Origin: Arthrobacter sp. M4
GTDB taxonomy: Bacteria > Actinomycetota > Actinomycetes > Actinomycetales > Micrococcaceae
Length of the DNA: 64,000 nt
NCBI RefSeq assembly: GCF_020251205.1
Contig: NZ_JAIWYX010000005.1
Location: 124,001-188,000 of the forward strand
Direction of reading: 5' to 3'
Below the pieces are notes generated by a model. That model searched no databases. It saw only the letters and a program-made list of their open reading frames with translations, and was not told where the DNA came from. Position numbers and translations under genes: made by a program. Numbering within the stretch: position 1 is the first letter of the stretch; each line of letters opens with the position of its first letter. Shown piece by piece: positions 50,871 through 58,839 of this stretch.

Positions 50871-51994
50871 GCGACCATCAGTCCCGCTGACGCCACCCAC
50901 ACAAGGCCCAGGCCCGCCACCGTGATGGCACCGCTGAGGCCGGTTGCGGAACCTGCCAAAGCGGCTCCCGCGGCTGAAGCCGTGACACGCAGGCCCGCGC
51001 CCACCGTGAAGACCTGCGATCGCACGGGCGGCGGGCTGTGGTGGCTCCGAAGGAAGAGCATTGCCGCCGCGCTGGATGCCGTGAAAACGCCGGACAGGCC
51101 AATGGCTATTACAGTCCAGAGCTGTCCGACGTCGAGGGCGGCGGCAACCGTAAGCATCCCGGTGCCGAGAAAGCCCACGGTCATCACAATGTGCGGGCGT
51201 GTCCGGGCTGGTCTCACTGTTTCCCATAGCGCGCCGAGAAGGCTGCCCACGGCGAATGCCGTGACCAGGAGGGCACCGTCCTGCGGTGAGCCAATTCTTT
51301 CGACCGAAAGGGCGACCGCGGCAACGGCAAGGCCGCCTTGGCCGAGCTGGCTCAGTGTTGATGCGGCGGTGACCACGGCCAAAGGGCGATGGCCCAGTAG
51401 CTGGCGAAGCCCCGAACTGACCGCCCGCCACACGGACACCCGTTCCGCAGCATGTGTCGGCAGTTTGATGACGGCCGAGCTGACTGCTCCGACGATGGCG
51501 GCGGCAGCCAGGACCCAAAGCGCTACTTGGGCCGGGAAGAGGACCACCGTGATGGCCACCAGTGCCGGGCCTGCCACAGCGGACACGTTGTAGGACAGGG
51601 CGTCGTAAGCGAAAGCACGGCGTCCGTCCGGGATCGCGTCGGCGACGAAACTTGAAAGCCCGCCCATATAAAAGGGAGAAACTGCCCCTGCTAAGGCCAG
51701 CGCCCCGACCACAACGGGAAGCGGCACCTGGCCGAGGAAAGCCGCCACAGCGAGGGCTGCAGCAGTGATTAGCGCAGAAGCAGTAACAAGGATGCCTGGA
51801 TTACGGGCTCGGTCAAGGGCTACTCCGGCGATGGGTGCCGCGAGCACACTTGGACCCAATGAGACGGCAACGAGCGCTCCGCCCATGCTTACATCGTTCA
51901 TTTGCTGGACGGCCAGGATCGGGAGCGCCACTGCTGAACCCGCTGTTGACAACCGTGACGGCACCGACGCCGAGAGATATCCGATCCTGCTCAT
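50852..51994 (-). CDS. MFS transporter
   Basis: A 380-residue MFS protein with 12 predicted helices (N-half SRIGYLSASVPSRLSTAGSA, loop ALDRARNPGILV replacing the usual GxxxDRxGRR, C-half GSLLGALWETVRPARTRPHI). The pattern fits the small drug-efflux-like MFS of actinobacteria; substrate unknown. The start is ATG 51994. A 24-base palindrome begins 16 bases upstream and is a likely operator. Confidence 0.82.
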   Translation of the reverse strand: MSRIGYLSASVPSRLSTAGSAVALPILAVQQMNDVSMGGALVAVSLGPSVLAAPIAGVALDRARNPGILVTASALITAAALAVAAFLGQVPLPVVVGALALAGAVSPFYMGGLSSFVADAIPDGRRAFAYDALSYNVSAVAGPALVAITVVLFPAQVALWVLAAAAIVGAVSSAVIKLPTHAAERVSVWRAVSSGLRQLLGHRPLAVVTAASTLSQLGQGGLAVAAVALSVERIGSPQDGALLVTAFAVGSLLGALWETVRPARTRPHIVMTVGFLGTGMLTVAAALDVGQLWTVIAIGLSGVFTASSAAAMLFLRSHHSPPPVRSQVFTVGAGLRVTASAAGAALAGSATGLSGAITVAGLGLVWVASAGLMVAYPTSK

Positions 51995-52009
51995 AAGCCG
52001 ACCCTACTC

Positions 52010-52033
52010 GAAACGTCAAACGTTTTACGTTTC
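52010..52033. promoter_or_regulatory. 24-base palindrome upstream of the MFS gene
   Basis: GAAACGTCAAACGTTTTACG followed by TTTC: 11 of 12 mirror pairs match. It covers the region just upstream of the MFS start (51994) and is the right size for a TetR or LacI-type dimer. No regulator gene is adjacent. Confidence 0.6.
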
Positions 52034-52063
52034 CTCAGGTGACGAATCCAACTCGAGGGCCCG

Positions 52064-52288
52064 TCACGACTCGCTAGTTGGCAGAGCTCCGCCGGGTGCG
52101 ATTCCTCTTTCTGTTTGGTCGTGGATCAACCCGCTCGCAGCGATTTCACGGATAGTTGTGATCCCGCGGGCTGCTGCCTTCTTATTGCAGTAGCGAACGG
52201 AGATAACCAAAATAGAGCCGCTATCGTCGAGGAGCCGAACGGAATAGCCGCCACCGGGAGCGTTGAAAAGTTCGAAGCGCCCGGCCAT
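52064..52288 (-). CDS. YegP-like (DUF1508) small protein
   Basis: A 74-residue protein starting MAGRFELFNAPGGGYSVRLL and containing SVRYCNKKAAARGITTIREI, which is one DUF1508 repeat of the YegP family (F-E-L-F...GxYxxRL...K..A..GI..v+). The function is unknown. A C-terminal extension (GLIHDQTERGIAPGGALPTS) is unlike the family. It lies in the same direction as and 69 bases upstream of the MFS gene, with that gene's palindrome in between. Confidence 0.8.
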   Translation of the reverse strand: MAGRFELFNAPGGGYSVRLLDDSGSILVISVRYCNKKAAARGITTIREIAASGLIHDQTERGIAPGGALPTSES

Positions 52289-52537
52289 CAGGCAAACCTC
52301 CGCCCATGGCGCGGGGCGGTTAGGGAGGAGCTGCTTCGGGGGCTGGAATTCGTGTACCTGCCGACGGCAGGAAAGAGGATGGTCAAGGCGCAGGATCTCT
52401 CGGGGTAACTCGAAGCCTGCTGCTTGACCAAAAATCAGCTTACATCAAGTGACTTGAATCACGGAAACACTGAGCAGTTCCGGACGTGTGCGCCCAAATC
52501 TGCGACGATGTGCGAGGAATAACTACCAGGAGGGTGC

Positions 52538-53002
52538 ATGCCGTACACCGTAGATTTCGTGAACGTGTCCACCGTTGGCTTGGAATCGTCGCCCGTGGCG
52601 GAGGCGCTGGCGGGACTGCGTGCCAACGAGGCGCGCTATTACAAAAACAAGTACGACCACACTTTCACAGTCACGCCCGCAGGTGAGGCGCCGGAGACTC
52701 TCGAGTGGGTGAACCGCATTCTCTCCGAGGAGCGCAACCTTGTCATCTCCGCCCGTCCGCTTGAGGTGACTTCCTTCGAGGTGGACGGTATTCGGATGGC
52801 ATACGTGTTCTACGAGTCCGGCCTGTCAATCAACGTGATGTACGGCATCGAGGACGGAACCAAGCGGGCAGTGGGGTTCAAGCTCTCCGACGGCATGGAC
52901 GTTCCAGAGGAACTCGCGTCAAGCTTCAAATTCGCACGCCAAAAATCAAAGCTGGCAGGTGTAATCCGCGGCTCGTACTTTGTGATTAAAGGCCAATACT
53001 GA
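52538..53002 (+). CDS. Hypothetical protein
   Basis: A 154-residue soluble protein I cannot assign. Alternating charged and hydrophobic segments (PYTVDFVNVSTVGLESSPVA, SEERNLVISARPLEVTSFEV, RMAYVFYESGLSINVMYGIE, RAVGFKLSDGMDVPEELASS) suggest an alpha/beta fold. ACCAGGAGGGTGC precedes the ATG at a good distance, and codon use looks coding throughout. Flanked by a 250-base gap upstream and a cupin gene downstream. Confidence 0.72.
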   Translation: MPYTVDFVNVSTVGLESSPVAEALAGLRANEARYYKNKYDHTFTVTPAGEAPETLEWVNRILSEERNLVISARPLEVTSFEVDGIRMAYVFYESGLSINVMYGIEDGTKRAVGFKLSDGMDVPEELASSFKFARQKSKLAGVIRGSYFVIKGQY

Positions 53003-53153
53003 GGGCGGTCCTGGATGCCTAGAGCATGATTTATGGGACAGCTGGACGCACCACTTAATAACGCACCCGCGCTTATTGACTTGCCCTCCCTACGGGAGCA
53101 CTCTGGTAGCGCCGGTTGCCGATTCCAGGCAAGGAACGATTGAGGGGGACATT

Positions 53154-53528
53154 ATGGCCTCGGTAAGTGTCAAGGCTCTCGAATCGAAGTCATTTGATGA
53201 GCCCGATGAAAAGCGTCGTCCACCCAAGACCCAGATTGATGTGGTCACCATCAGTGACACCACCGTGGGTAGGTTTACCTTCGAGCCCGGTTGGCGCTGG
53301 TCCGAGACGGTGAAGACCGTTGTCCATACGGACAGCTGCCAGGTTAATCACCTTGGATTCTGCACCGCCGGTGTACTAATGGTGCAGATGGATGATGGGA
53401 CGCGGGCAACGATAACGCCTGGCAACGCCTATGCCATTCCCGCAGGTCATGATGCCTGGGTGGAAGGCGACGAGGCTTTTGTAGCCTACGAAGTCATGAG
53501 CGCCGCCACCTTCGCCAAACCAGACTGA
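53154..53528 (+). CDS. Cupin-domain protein
   Basis: A 124-residue single-domain cupin. The core reads TVGRFTFEPGWRWSETVKTV, a shortened cupin motif 1, and GNAYAIPAGHDAWVEGDEAF, motif 2 with the typical Pro-Gly-His. Motif 1 carries a Glu but lacks the two His pairs of the classic metal site, so a metal may bind differently or not at all. ATG 53154 has GAGGGGG upstream. It converges with copA, 7 bases between the stops. Confidence 0.82.
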   Translation: MASVSVKALESKSFDEPDEKRRPPKTQIDVVTISDTTVGRFTFEPGWRWSETVKTVVHTDSCQVNHLGFCTAGVLMVQMDDGTRATITPGNAYAIPAGHDAWVEGDEAFVAYEVMSAATFAKPD

Positions 53529-53535
53529 AAAATCC

Positions 53536-55929
53536 CTACTTTCCAAACCGCCGCAACCGCAGCGAATTCGTCACCACCAACACCGAACTGGCAGCCATCG
53601 CGGCGCCCGCAATCATCGGGTTGAGCAGCCCCAACGCGGCCACAGGGATGCCCACTGCGTTATAGAAGAATGCCCAGAACAAATTGGTCTTGATGGTGGC
53701 GAGGGTCTTTCGGGACAGCTCGATCGCGTGGACCAGTTGCCCCAGATCGTTGCCCATCACCGTCAGGTCCGAAGCCTCGATCGCCACGTCCGTCCCCGAC
53801 CCCATAGCAATTCCCAGGTCAGCCTGCGCCAAGGCCGCAGCGTCATTGACCCCATCGCCGGCCATCGCGACAATTGCGCCGCGCTCCTGAAGGCTCCTGA
53901 CGGCGCCGACCTTTCCTGCAGGCAGGACGCCGGCTAGCACGTCGTCGGGAGCGATTCCGACGTCGGCAGCCACCCGGGCGGCAACGGCCGCGTTGTCGCC
54001 GGTCAGCAGCATCGGCCGGATGCCAAGCTCCTTGAGGCGCCGAATTGCCGCTGCGGAGCCGGGCTTCACGGTATCCCGCAGGGACACGATGCCAACAACG
54101 GCACCGTCCGCGGCCACCCACACGGCGGTTGCCCCGCCGTTTTCTTCGGCCGCGAACTGTTCGGCCTGGGCCTCACTAGGCGAGATGCCGTTCTCCAGCA
54201 GCCAACCGGTCCGCCCCACCAGGATTTCGCGCGAGGAGCCGTCCAGCACCACAGTTCCGTGCACTCCGCCGCCGGGCGCTGAACTAAAGCCGACGACGGC
54301 GGGCAGCGTCCCGCCGTCGGACGCCCCCACCCGGACGGGGAGGGAGGCCTTCGCGGCGGCCGCGATCGCGTGTGCGATGGGATGCTCGGAAGCCGACTCG
54401 ACAGCGCCCGCCAGTAGCAGGACCTCGTCCTCAGGCACACCATCGGCGGCCAGCACGCGGTCCACGGCCAGTTTGCCCGTGGTCACCGTGCCCGTCTTGT
54501 CGAGCAGGATGGTGTCCACCGTGCGCGTGTCCTCGAGGACCTGAGGCCCTTTAATAAGGATGCCCAACTGGGCCCCCCGCCCCGTTCCGGTCAGCAAACC
54601 CACCGGAGTGGCAAGGCCCAGGGCACACGGGCAAGCGATCACCAGAACCGCGACGGCGGCAGTGAAGGAGGCACCAAGGTCGCCGCTGAGGGCCAGCCAC
54701 AGAGCAAACGTCACCACGGCGATCACCAGGACCACCGGCACGAACACTGCGCTGATTCGGTCGGCAAGGCGGGCGATCGGGGCTTTGCCGGTTTGCGCTT
54801 CGCTGACCAGTCGTCCCATCTGGGCAAGAGTCGTTTCGGAGCCGACTCGCGTTGCCCTAACCAGCAGTCGGCCGGAAGTGTTGATGGTGGCGCCCGTGAC
54901 GGGGCTGCCCGGCCCGACCTCCACCGGCACCGATTCACCGGTTACCAAGGAGGCGTCGACGGCGGACGCGCCTTCGGTCACCACGCCGTCCGTCGCGATT
55001 TTCTCGCCAGGCCGGACCACGAAGACGTCGCCCACATCGAGTTGGTCGGCGGGGATCTTGTATTCAACGCCGTCACGCAGGACCGTAGCGTCCTTGGCCC
55101 CCAGGCTCAGCAGGGATTTGAGGGCGTCGCCGGCTTTGGCCTTGGCGTTCGCCTCGAGATACCGGCCCAGCAGCAGGAACGTAGTCACAACAGAGGCGAC
55201 CTCAAAGTACAGCCCGCCGCCAGCGGACATCTCCATGCCCGGATGTTCGGTCATGCTCGGATCCGCGAACAACTGCCACGCAGAGTAAAGGTAGGCCGCG
55301 ATCACACCCAGGGAAACAAGCGTGTCCATTGTGGAGGCGACGTGCCGGGCGTTGATTGCTGCAGCCCTGTGAAATGGCCAGGCCGCCCAACTCACAACGG
55401 GCAAAGCCAAGACGGCCGCGGCCCAGCCCCAATTGGGGAATTGGGCAGCTGGGATCATCGAGATCACAAAGACCGGCAGCGTCAGGATCGCCGCCAGCCA
55501 CAGGCGGGGCCTAAGTTGTCGCGCGGCGGGGCCGTGCGACATGTGGTCAGTGCGTTCGGCATGTTCCGCGTCACCGTGTTCGCCATGTTCTGCTGCGGTG
55601 ACGGGCCCGCCCGAGTGAGCGTCGACGTCGGGCGTGTGAGTATGCCCAGGGTGAGCGCTATCAGTGTGGTGGGTATGGTGGGTCGGCGCCTCCCGAATGG
55701 TGGCTTTGTACCCGGAGGCGTTCACCGTATCCACGATTTGCTGGTCAGAAATGGCTTCCGGGACCAGGACGTGGGCGGACTCGAGGGGGAGGTTGACTGT
55801 GGCTTCCACGCCCTCGAGCTTTCCCAGCTTTCGCTCCACGCGATTCACGCAGGAGGCGCAGGTCATGCCTTCGATGTCTAGCTCGATGAAGCGGGTGCCC
55901 GGACTGTGAGTGGTTATGTGGTCGCCCAC
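53536..55929 (-). CDS. copA: Copper-translocating P1B-type ATPase
   Basis: A 797-residue P-type ATPase. The N-terminal metal-binding domain (about residues 15-80) has GMTCASCVNRVERKLG. A His-rich linker (about residues 85-140, HTHHTDSAHPGHTHTPD and similar) and then the membrane region follow. Core motifs: CPC in VIACPCALGLATP, DKTGT, TGDNAAVAARV and MAGDGVNDAAALAQADLGIA. CPC plus the HMA makes it a Cu(I) exporter. It is preceded by copZ in the same direction (11-base gap) and ends near the converging cupin gene. Confidence 0.95.
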   Translation of the reverse strand: MGDHITTHSPGTRFIELDIEGMTCASCVNRVERKLGKLEGVEATVNLPLESAHVLVPEAISDQQIVDTVNASGYKATIREAPTHHTHHTDSAHPGHTHTPDVDAHSGGPVTAAEHGEHGDAEHAERTDHMSHGPAARQLRPRLWLAAILTLPVFVISMIPAAQFPNWGWAAAVLALPVVSWAAWPFHRAAAINARHVASTMDTLVSLGVIAAYLYSAWQLFADPSMTEHPGMEMSAGGGLYFEVASVVTTFLLLGRYLEANAKAKAGDALKSLLSLGAKDATVLRDGVEYKIPADQLDVGDVFVVRPGEKIATDGVVTEGASAVDASLVTGESVPVEVGPGSPVTGATINTSGRLLVRATRVGSETTLAQMGRLVSEAQTGKAPIARLADRISAVFVPVVLVIAVVTFALWLALSGDLGASFTAAVAVLVIACPCALGLATPVGLLTGTGRGAQLGILIKGPQVLEDTRTVDTILLDKTGTVTTGKLAVDRVLAADGVPEDEVLLLAGAVESASEHPIAHAIAAAAKASLPVRVGASDGGTLPAVVGFSSAPGGGVHGTVVLDGSSREILVGRTGWLLENGISPSEAQAEQFAAEENGGATAVWVAADGAVVGIVSLRDTVKPGSAAAIRRLKELGIRPMLLTGDNAAVAARVAADVGIAPDDVLAGVLPAGKVGAVRSLQERGAIVAMAGDGVNDAAALAQADLGIAMGSGTDVAIEASDLTVMGNDLGQLVHAIELSRKTLATIKTNLFWAFFYNAVGIPVAALGLLNPMIAGAAMAASSVLVVTNSLRLRRFGK

Positions 55930-55940
55930 TCGAGGGCCTC

Positions 55941-56183
55941 CTAAGCTTCGTTGGCTACTACCAGGTAGCCCGCCTCTGCCACAGCTTCGCCGATCTCCGA
56001 GGCCGAGAGCTTCTGGGTGGACGTGATCGTGACGGTTGAAATGCCGCCCGAGTTCAAATCGACATCCACGTTTTCCACGCCATCAAGTGCCTCGAGCTCC
56101 TCGCTGACGGAGGAAACGCAGTGCCCGCAGGTCATTCCGGAAACGCTGACGTTGGTGGTGATGGTGGCGGTGTTCTGGCCCAT
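55941..56183 (-). CDS. copZ: Copper chaperone CopZ (HMA domain)
   Basis: An 80-residue HMA protein with NVSVSGMTCGHCVSSVSEEL: the CxxC copper site in the usual position, and a ferredoxin-like fold. It delivers Cu(I) to CopA or CsoR. AAGGAG lies 8 bases before the ATG at 56183. The same frame is open upstream to 56414 and contains another ATG with GGGAG at 56270; that would add 29 residues, which read like degenerate copies of the leader rather than an HMA extension, so I prefer 56183. Confidence 0.88.
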   Translation of the reverse strand: MGQNTATITTNVSVSGMTCGHCVSSVSEELEALDGVENVDVDLNSGGISTVTITSTQKLSASEIGEAVAEAGYLVVANEA

Positions 56184-56316
56184 AACGTGCTCCTTGGTGG
56201 CGAGTTTGTTGGTTTGGGTGAGTCCCAGCGCCTTCTCTCTTGTGGTGAGTCGGATGGGTTGTGGTGACATCGCTTGCTCCCTGGTGATGAGTTGGATGGT
56301 GTGGTGGCCGGCGGAG
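56184..56316. repeat. Three degenerate copies of a ribosome-binding-site module before copZ
   Basis: Reading the minus strand, three related modules precede or include the copZ start: ATCACCAGGGAGCAAGCGAT ending in an ATG at 56270; CTCACCACAAGAGAGAAGGC at about 56255-56235; and CGCCACCAAGGAGCACGTTA ending in the copZ ATG at 56183. Each has ACCA followed by a purine-rich GGAG-like core. In the copZ frame they read LITREQAM, LTTREKAL, LATKEHVM. The unit is about 40-45 bases. Confidence 0.55.
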
Positions 56317-56688
56317 TTACCGCAGCAGTCGCCCGATGGCATCCGTGGCCTCCTTGACCTTCGCGTCAATTGCGTCAGCGCGCACGGAAGCGTCGGGCTC
56401 AGCTGCTGCGCCAACGACGCAGTGACCGATGTGCTCTTCGACCAGTCCCAAACTCACAGCGTGCAGTGCCTTATTGACTGCGGCCACCTGCGTGAGGATG
56501 TCGATGCAGTATTTGTCGTCCTCCACCATGCGCGCAATCCCACGCACCTGGCCTTCAATCCGCTTGAGGCGGCGCAGGTAGGCGTCCTTATTGGAGGTGT
56601 AGCCATGATTTACAGCTTGGTGCTGTCCCGCCTCATCAGGGGCCGACGGCGCGGCGTCCAGGAGGAGGGCGTCTTCCGTGTTGCTCAT
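56317..56688 (-). CDS. csoR: CsoR-type copper-sensing repressor
   Basis: A 123-residue four-helix-bundle repressor. The copper ligands are Cys in YCIDILTQVAAV, His-Cys in EEHIGHCVVGAA (C-x24-His-x3-Cys in order), and the second-shell residues are typical. It also has the conserved KRLKRIEGQVRGIARMVEDD N-terminal helix (here AYLRRLKRIEGQVRGIARMV). It represses the csoR-copZ-copA operon until Cu(I) binds. The ATG at 56688 was preferred over the longer frame. A double palindromic operator lies 13 bases upstream. Confidence 0.93.
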   Translation of the reverse strand: MSNTEDALLLDAAPSAPDEAGQHQAVNHGYTSNKDAYLRRLKRIEGQVRGIARMVEDDKYCIDILTQVAAVNKALHAVSLGLVEEHIGHCVVGAAAEPDASVRADAIDAKVKEATDAIGRLLR

Positions 56689-56700
56689 GGGACACAACTT

Positions 56701-56744
56701 TATACCCCCTAGGGGTATCTCGCAAGATACCCCTAGGGGGTATA
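56701..56744. promoter_or_regulatory. Double CsoR operator, perfect 44-base palindrome
   Basis: Two 17-base boxes, ATACCCCCTAGGGGTAT (56702-56718) and ATACCCCTAGGGGGTAT (56727-56743), each a near-palindrome of the CsoR type (TACCCC-TAGGGGTA). The arms 56701-56720 and 56725-56744 are exact reverse complements with CGCA in the middle. The site sits right upstream of csoR and covers its promoter; tandem boxes would let two CsoR tetramers bind. Confidence 0.85.
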
Positions 56745-56770
56745 AATCACACGATGGGTCTGTGGTGGTG

Positions 56771-57079
56771 TCAGTAGTCCCTGAGGCCCGCGCGGCGCTC
56801 AGCCGACGTCGGACGGTCCAGAACAGCCGCCACTTGCTCGTAGGTGGCAGTATGCCCAAAGACGTGACCGCAGTGGCTGCAGGTGTACGTGACCTCTACC
56901 AGGACTGATTGCGGGTGCCTGTGCGGCTCCGCCGAAAGGACTTGGAGGTGCCTGTCCGTGCGGCACGTGGAGCACCAGAGGTACCTGCCCGCGGACTCGG
57001 GCGTGGCATGGGATGAAGAGGAGTGCGGTTGAGCGACTGTCGGCATTGACTCGTTCCTTGTAGGGAGCGGGGCACTCAT
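56771..57079 (-). CDS. Small zinc-ribbon protein
   Basis: A 102-residue protein with a Ser/His-rich N-terminus and two CxxC pairs, YLWCSTCRTDRHLQVL and VTYTCSHCGHVFGHTA, the signature of a zinc ribbon. Between them is a histidine-rich turn (EPHRHPQSV). Function unknown; it could bind RNA or DNA or a metal. It lies upstream of and in the same direction as csoR with the CsoR operator between them, so it is not in the copper operon by itself, though readthrough is possible. ATG 57079 overlaps no better start. Confidence 0.7.
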   Translation of the reverse strand: MSAPLPTRNESMPTVAQPHSSSSHATPESAGRYLWCSTCRTDRHLQVLSAEPHRHPQSVLVEVTYTCSHCGHVFGHTATYEQVAAVLDRPTSAERRAGLRDY

Positions 57080-57487
57080 GGTCTATGGCAACCTACCTCC
57101 GGTCCCGGTGGCGGCCCTCCTGGCCCCAACTACGGAAGGGCGCGTCGCGGGACGGAGTCTGTTGTATCGCACGGAGAAGACGGCAACCTCGCAGAAATCT
57201 CCGCAGCCAGCCAGGCCACCCCTGGCATTTGGGGCGGCGACAAGGCCAGCGCCCGCCGACAACAGCGCGCGGGACGAAAACCCAGCCCGGTAATGAGACT
57301 TCCGGTCTCAATCCGTATAGAAACAATGGCTGGGCCTTGGCGTTATGTCAAGATCCAATAACGATGCTGGCGTGCATCATTGGTTGTACAGGCCTGAGTG
57401 GGTGCCTTTCAGGACGTTGAGTGAGTGGTTCCGGCGGCGCTCAATGGGTGTTGGCCGGCGCGCTTGTCGGCGGGCTTGCCGGCGCGT
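57080..57487. other. Gap between zinc-ribbon and CorA genes
   Basis: 408 bases without a convincing gene. A hairpin with CCAAT-N3-GATGC and GCATC-ATTGG arms (57355-57383) lies in it. The region holds the promoter of the leftward zinc-ribbon gene at its left end and probably the terminator of the CorA gene at its right end. No further feature is visible. Confidence 0.5.
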
Positions 57488-58504
57488 CTAGATCCATTTG
57501 TTGTGCTTGAAGGTGGCATACAGTCCGATCCCCATTGCGACCATAAGTCCAATCGCCATGGGGTATCCGAACACCCAATCCAACTCAGGCATCGTGTGGA
57601 AGTTCATGCCATAGATCGTGCCCACCAAGGTTGGCGCGAAGAGAATGGCGGCCCACGACGAAATCCGTTTTGTTTGTTCGTTTTGCGCGATGCTGGATTC
57701 GGTCAGGAGGCGCATTTCCTCGTTCTGGCGTTGCGCCACAAGGGCTGCGTTGACCGCCAAGGCATTCTGCAGCAGGGCACGGAAGGATGAAATGCGGTCG
57801 CTGAGCCGGAGCGTATGGTCCAGCACGTCGCGGAAATGATCCTGGAGATCGGGATCTGGGCGATGGTCCGGCGAGCCGCTCATCAGTTCCTGAAGCATGG
57901 CGGTCAGAGGGCCAGTGGCGCGCTGGAAGGTGATGACCTGCCGTGAAAGTTCGTAAATACGCTTGGAAACGCCGGGGTCACCGCTAAACAGGTCGTCTTC
58001 GATCTCGTCGATGTCGTTCTCCAAGCCCGCAGCCACGGGCTCGTACTCGTCAACCACCTGGTCCAGGATTGCATAGAGCACCGCCTCAGGTCCCAGGGCC
58101 AGGAATTCCGGTTGCGACTCCATCCTGTGCCGCACACGGGCCAGGTTCGGCGATTCGGCATGGCGCACAGTGACCACAAAATCCGGTCCGGCAAAGACAT
58201 GGATTTCGCCGAATTCGACCTTTTCGACGTCATCCAAATACCGGGCCGGGCGCAACACCAGGAATTGCGTGTCTCCGTAGTGTTCCAGTTTGGCGCGCTG
58301 ATGCCCGGTAAGCGCATCTTCCACGGCCAGTGGGCTCAGGTCGAATTCATCGGCGACCGAACGGAGTTCCTTGTCATCTGGGCGATAAAGGCCAATCCAA
58401 GCCATCCCCTGCCGCTGACGGAGGACAAAATATGTTTCGTCCAGGCTCTCCGGATCCCGAGTCCTGTGGCCATTCACATAGACCGCGTTGTCCACGATGC
58501 TCAC
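57488..58504 (-). CDS. corA: CorA-type magnesium/cobalt transporter
   Basis: A 338-residue CorA family channel. The large cytoplasmic domain (about residues 1-270) ends in the stalk helix RQNEEMRLLTESSIAQNEQT. Two C-terminal transmembrane helices follow, with the selectivity motif GMN in GTIYGMNFHTMPELDW, and a basic end KHNKWI. It imports Mg2+ (or Co2+). ATG 58504 is preceded by GGAGGTG. It is a single gene. Confidence 0.92.
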   Translation of the reverse strand: MSIVDNAVYVNGHRTRDPESLDETYFVLRQRQGMAWIGLYRPDDKELRSVADEFDLSPLAVEDALTGHQRAKLEHYGDTQFLVLRPARYLDDVEKVEFGEIHVFAGPDFVVTVRHAESPNLARVRHRMESQPEFLALGPEAVLYAILDQVVDEYEPVAAGLENDIDEIEDDLFSGDPGVSKRIYELSRQVITFQRATGPLTAMLQELMSGSPDHRPDPDLQDHFRDVLDHTLRLSDRISSFRALLQNALAVNAALVAQRQNEEMRLLTESSIAQNEQTKRISSWAAILFAPTLVGTIYGMNFHTMPELDWVFGYPMAIGLMVAMGIGLYATFKHNKWI

Positions 58505-58839
58505 ACGCGCACCTCCCTAAATCGCCATCATAAGGGCGCGAGCTGGGTGCAAACCCGATACGGAGGTGCTCATGAAATTTGAAGTGGCAGCGGCTGGTTG
58601 CGTGTTGGTTCTGGCCGGCTTAAACCAAGAGCTCCGGAGTGCGTTATTGGGGGATACGCACTCCGGAGCGGTCTTGGGGCAGGTGCTCTCAGCTCCTGCA
58701 CTAAACAGCTTAGACGGCCCTCAGGGCCTTGGCCACAACCTCGAATAACTACTTTCGCTTTAGTTTTAGGACCTGCGAAGAACCGGTTTCCGCAGGTCAG
58801 AGCGGGGTTCTCGGATCCGCGTTGCTTAGGCCGGCCACG
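58505..58839. other. Gap with a strong hairpin and a doubtful small ORF
   Basis: Within this gap, GCTCCGGAGTGCG (58631-58643) and CGCACTCCGGAGC (58657-58669) are exact complements around a 13-base loop. A 58-residue frame from ATG 58572 to 58748, with GGAGGTG just upstream, contains the hairpin; its codon use is atypical for this genome and the protein (MKFEVAAAGCVLVLAGLNQE...) matches nothing I know. I leave it uncalled as a gene. Confidence 0.4.
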
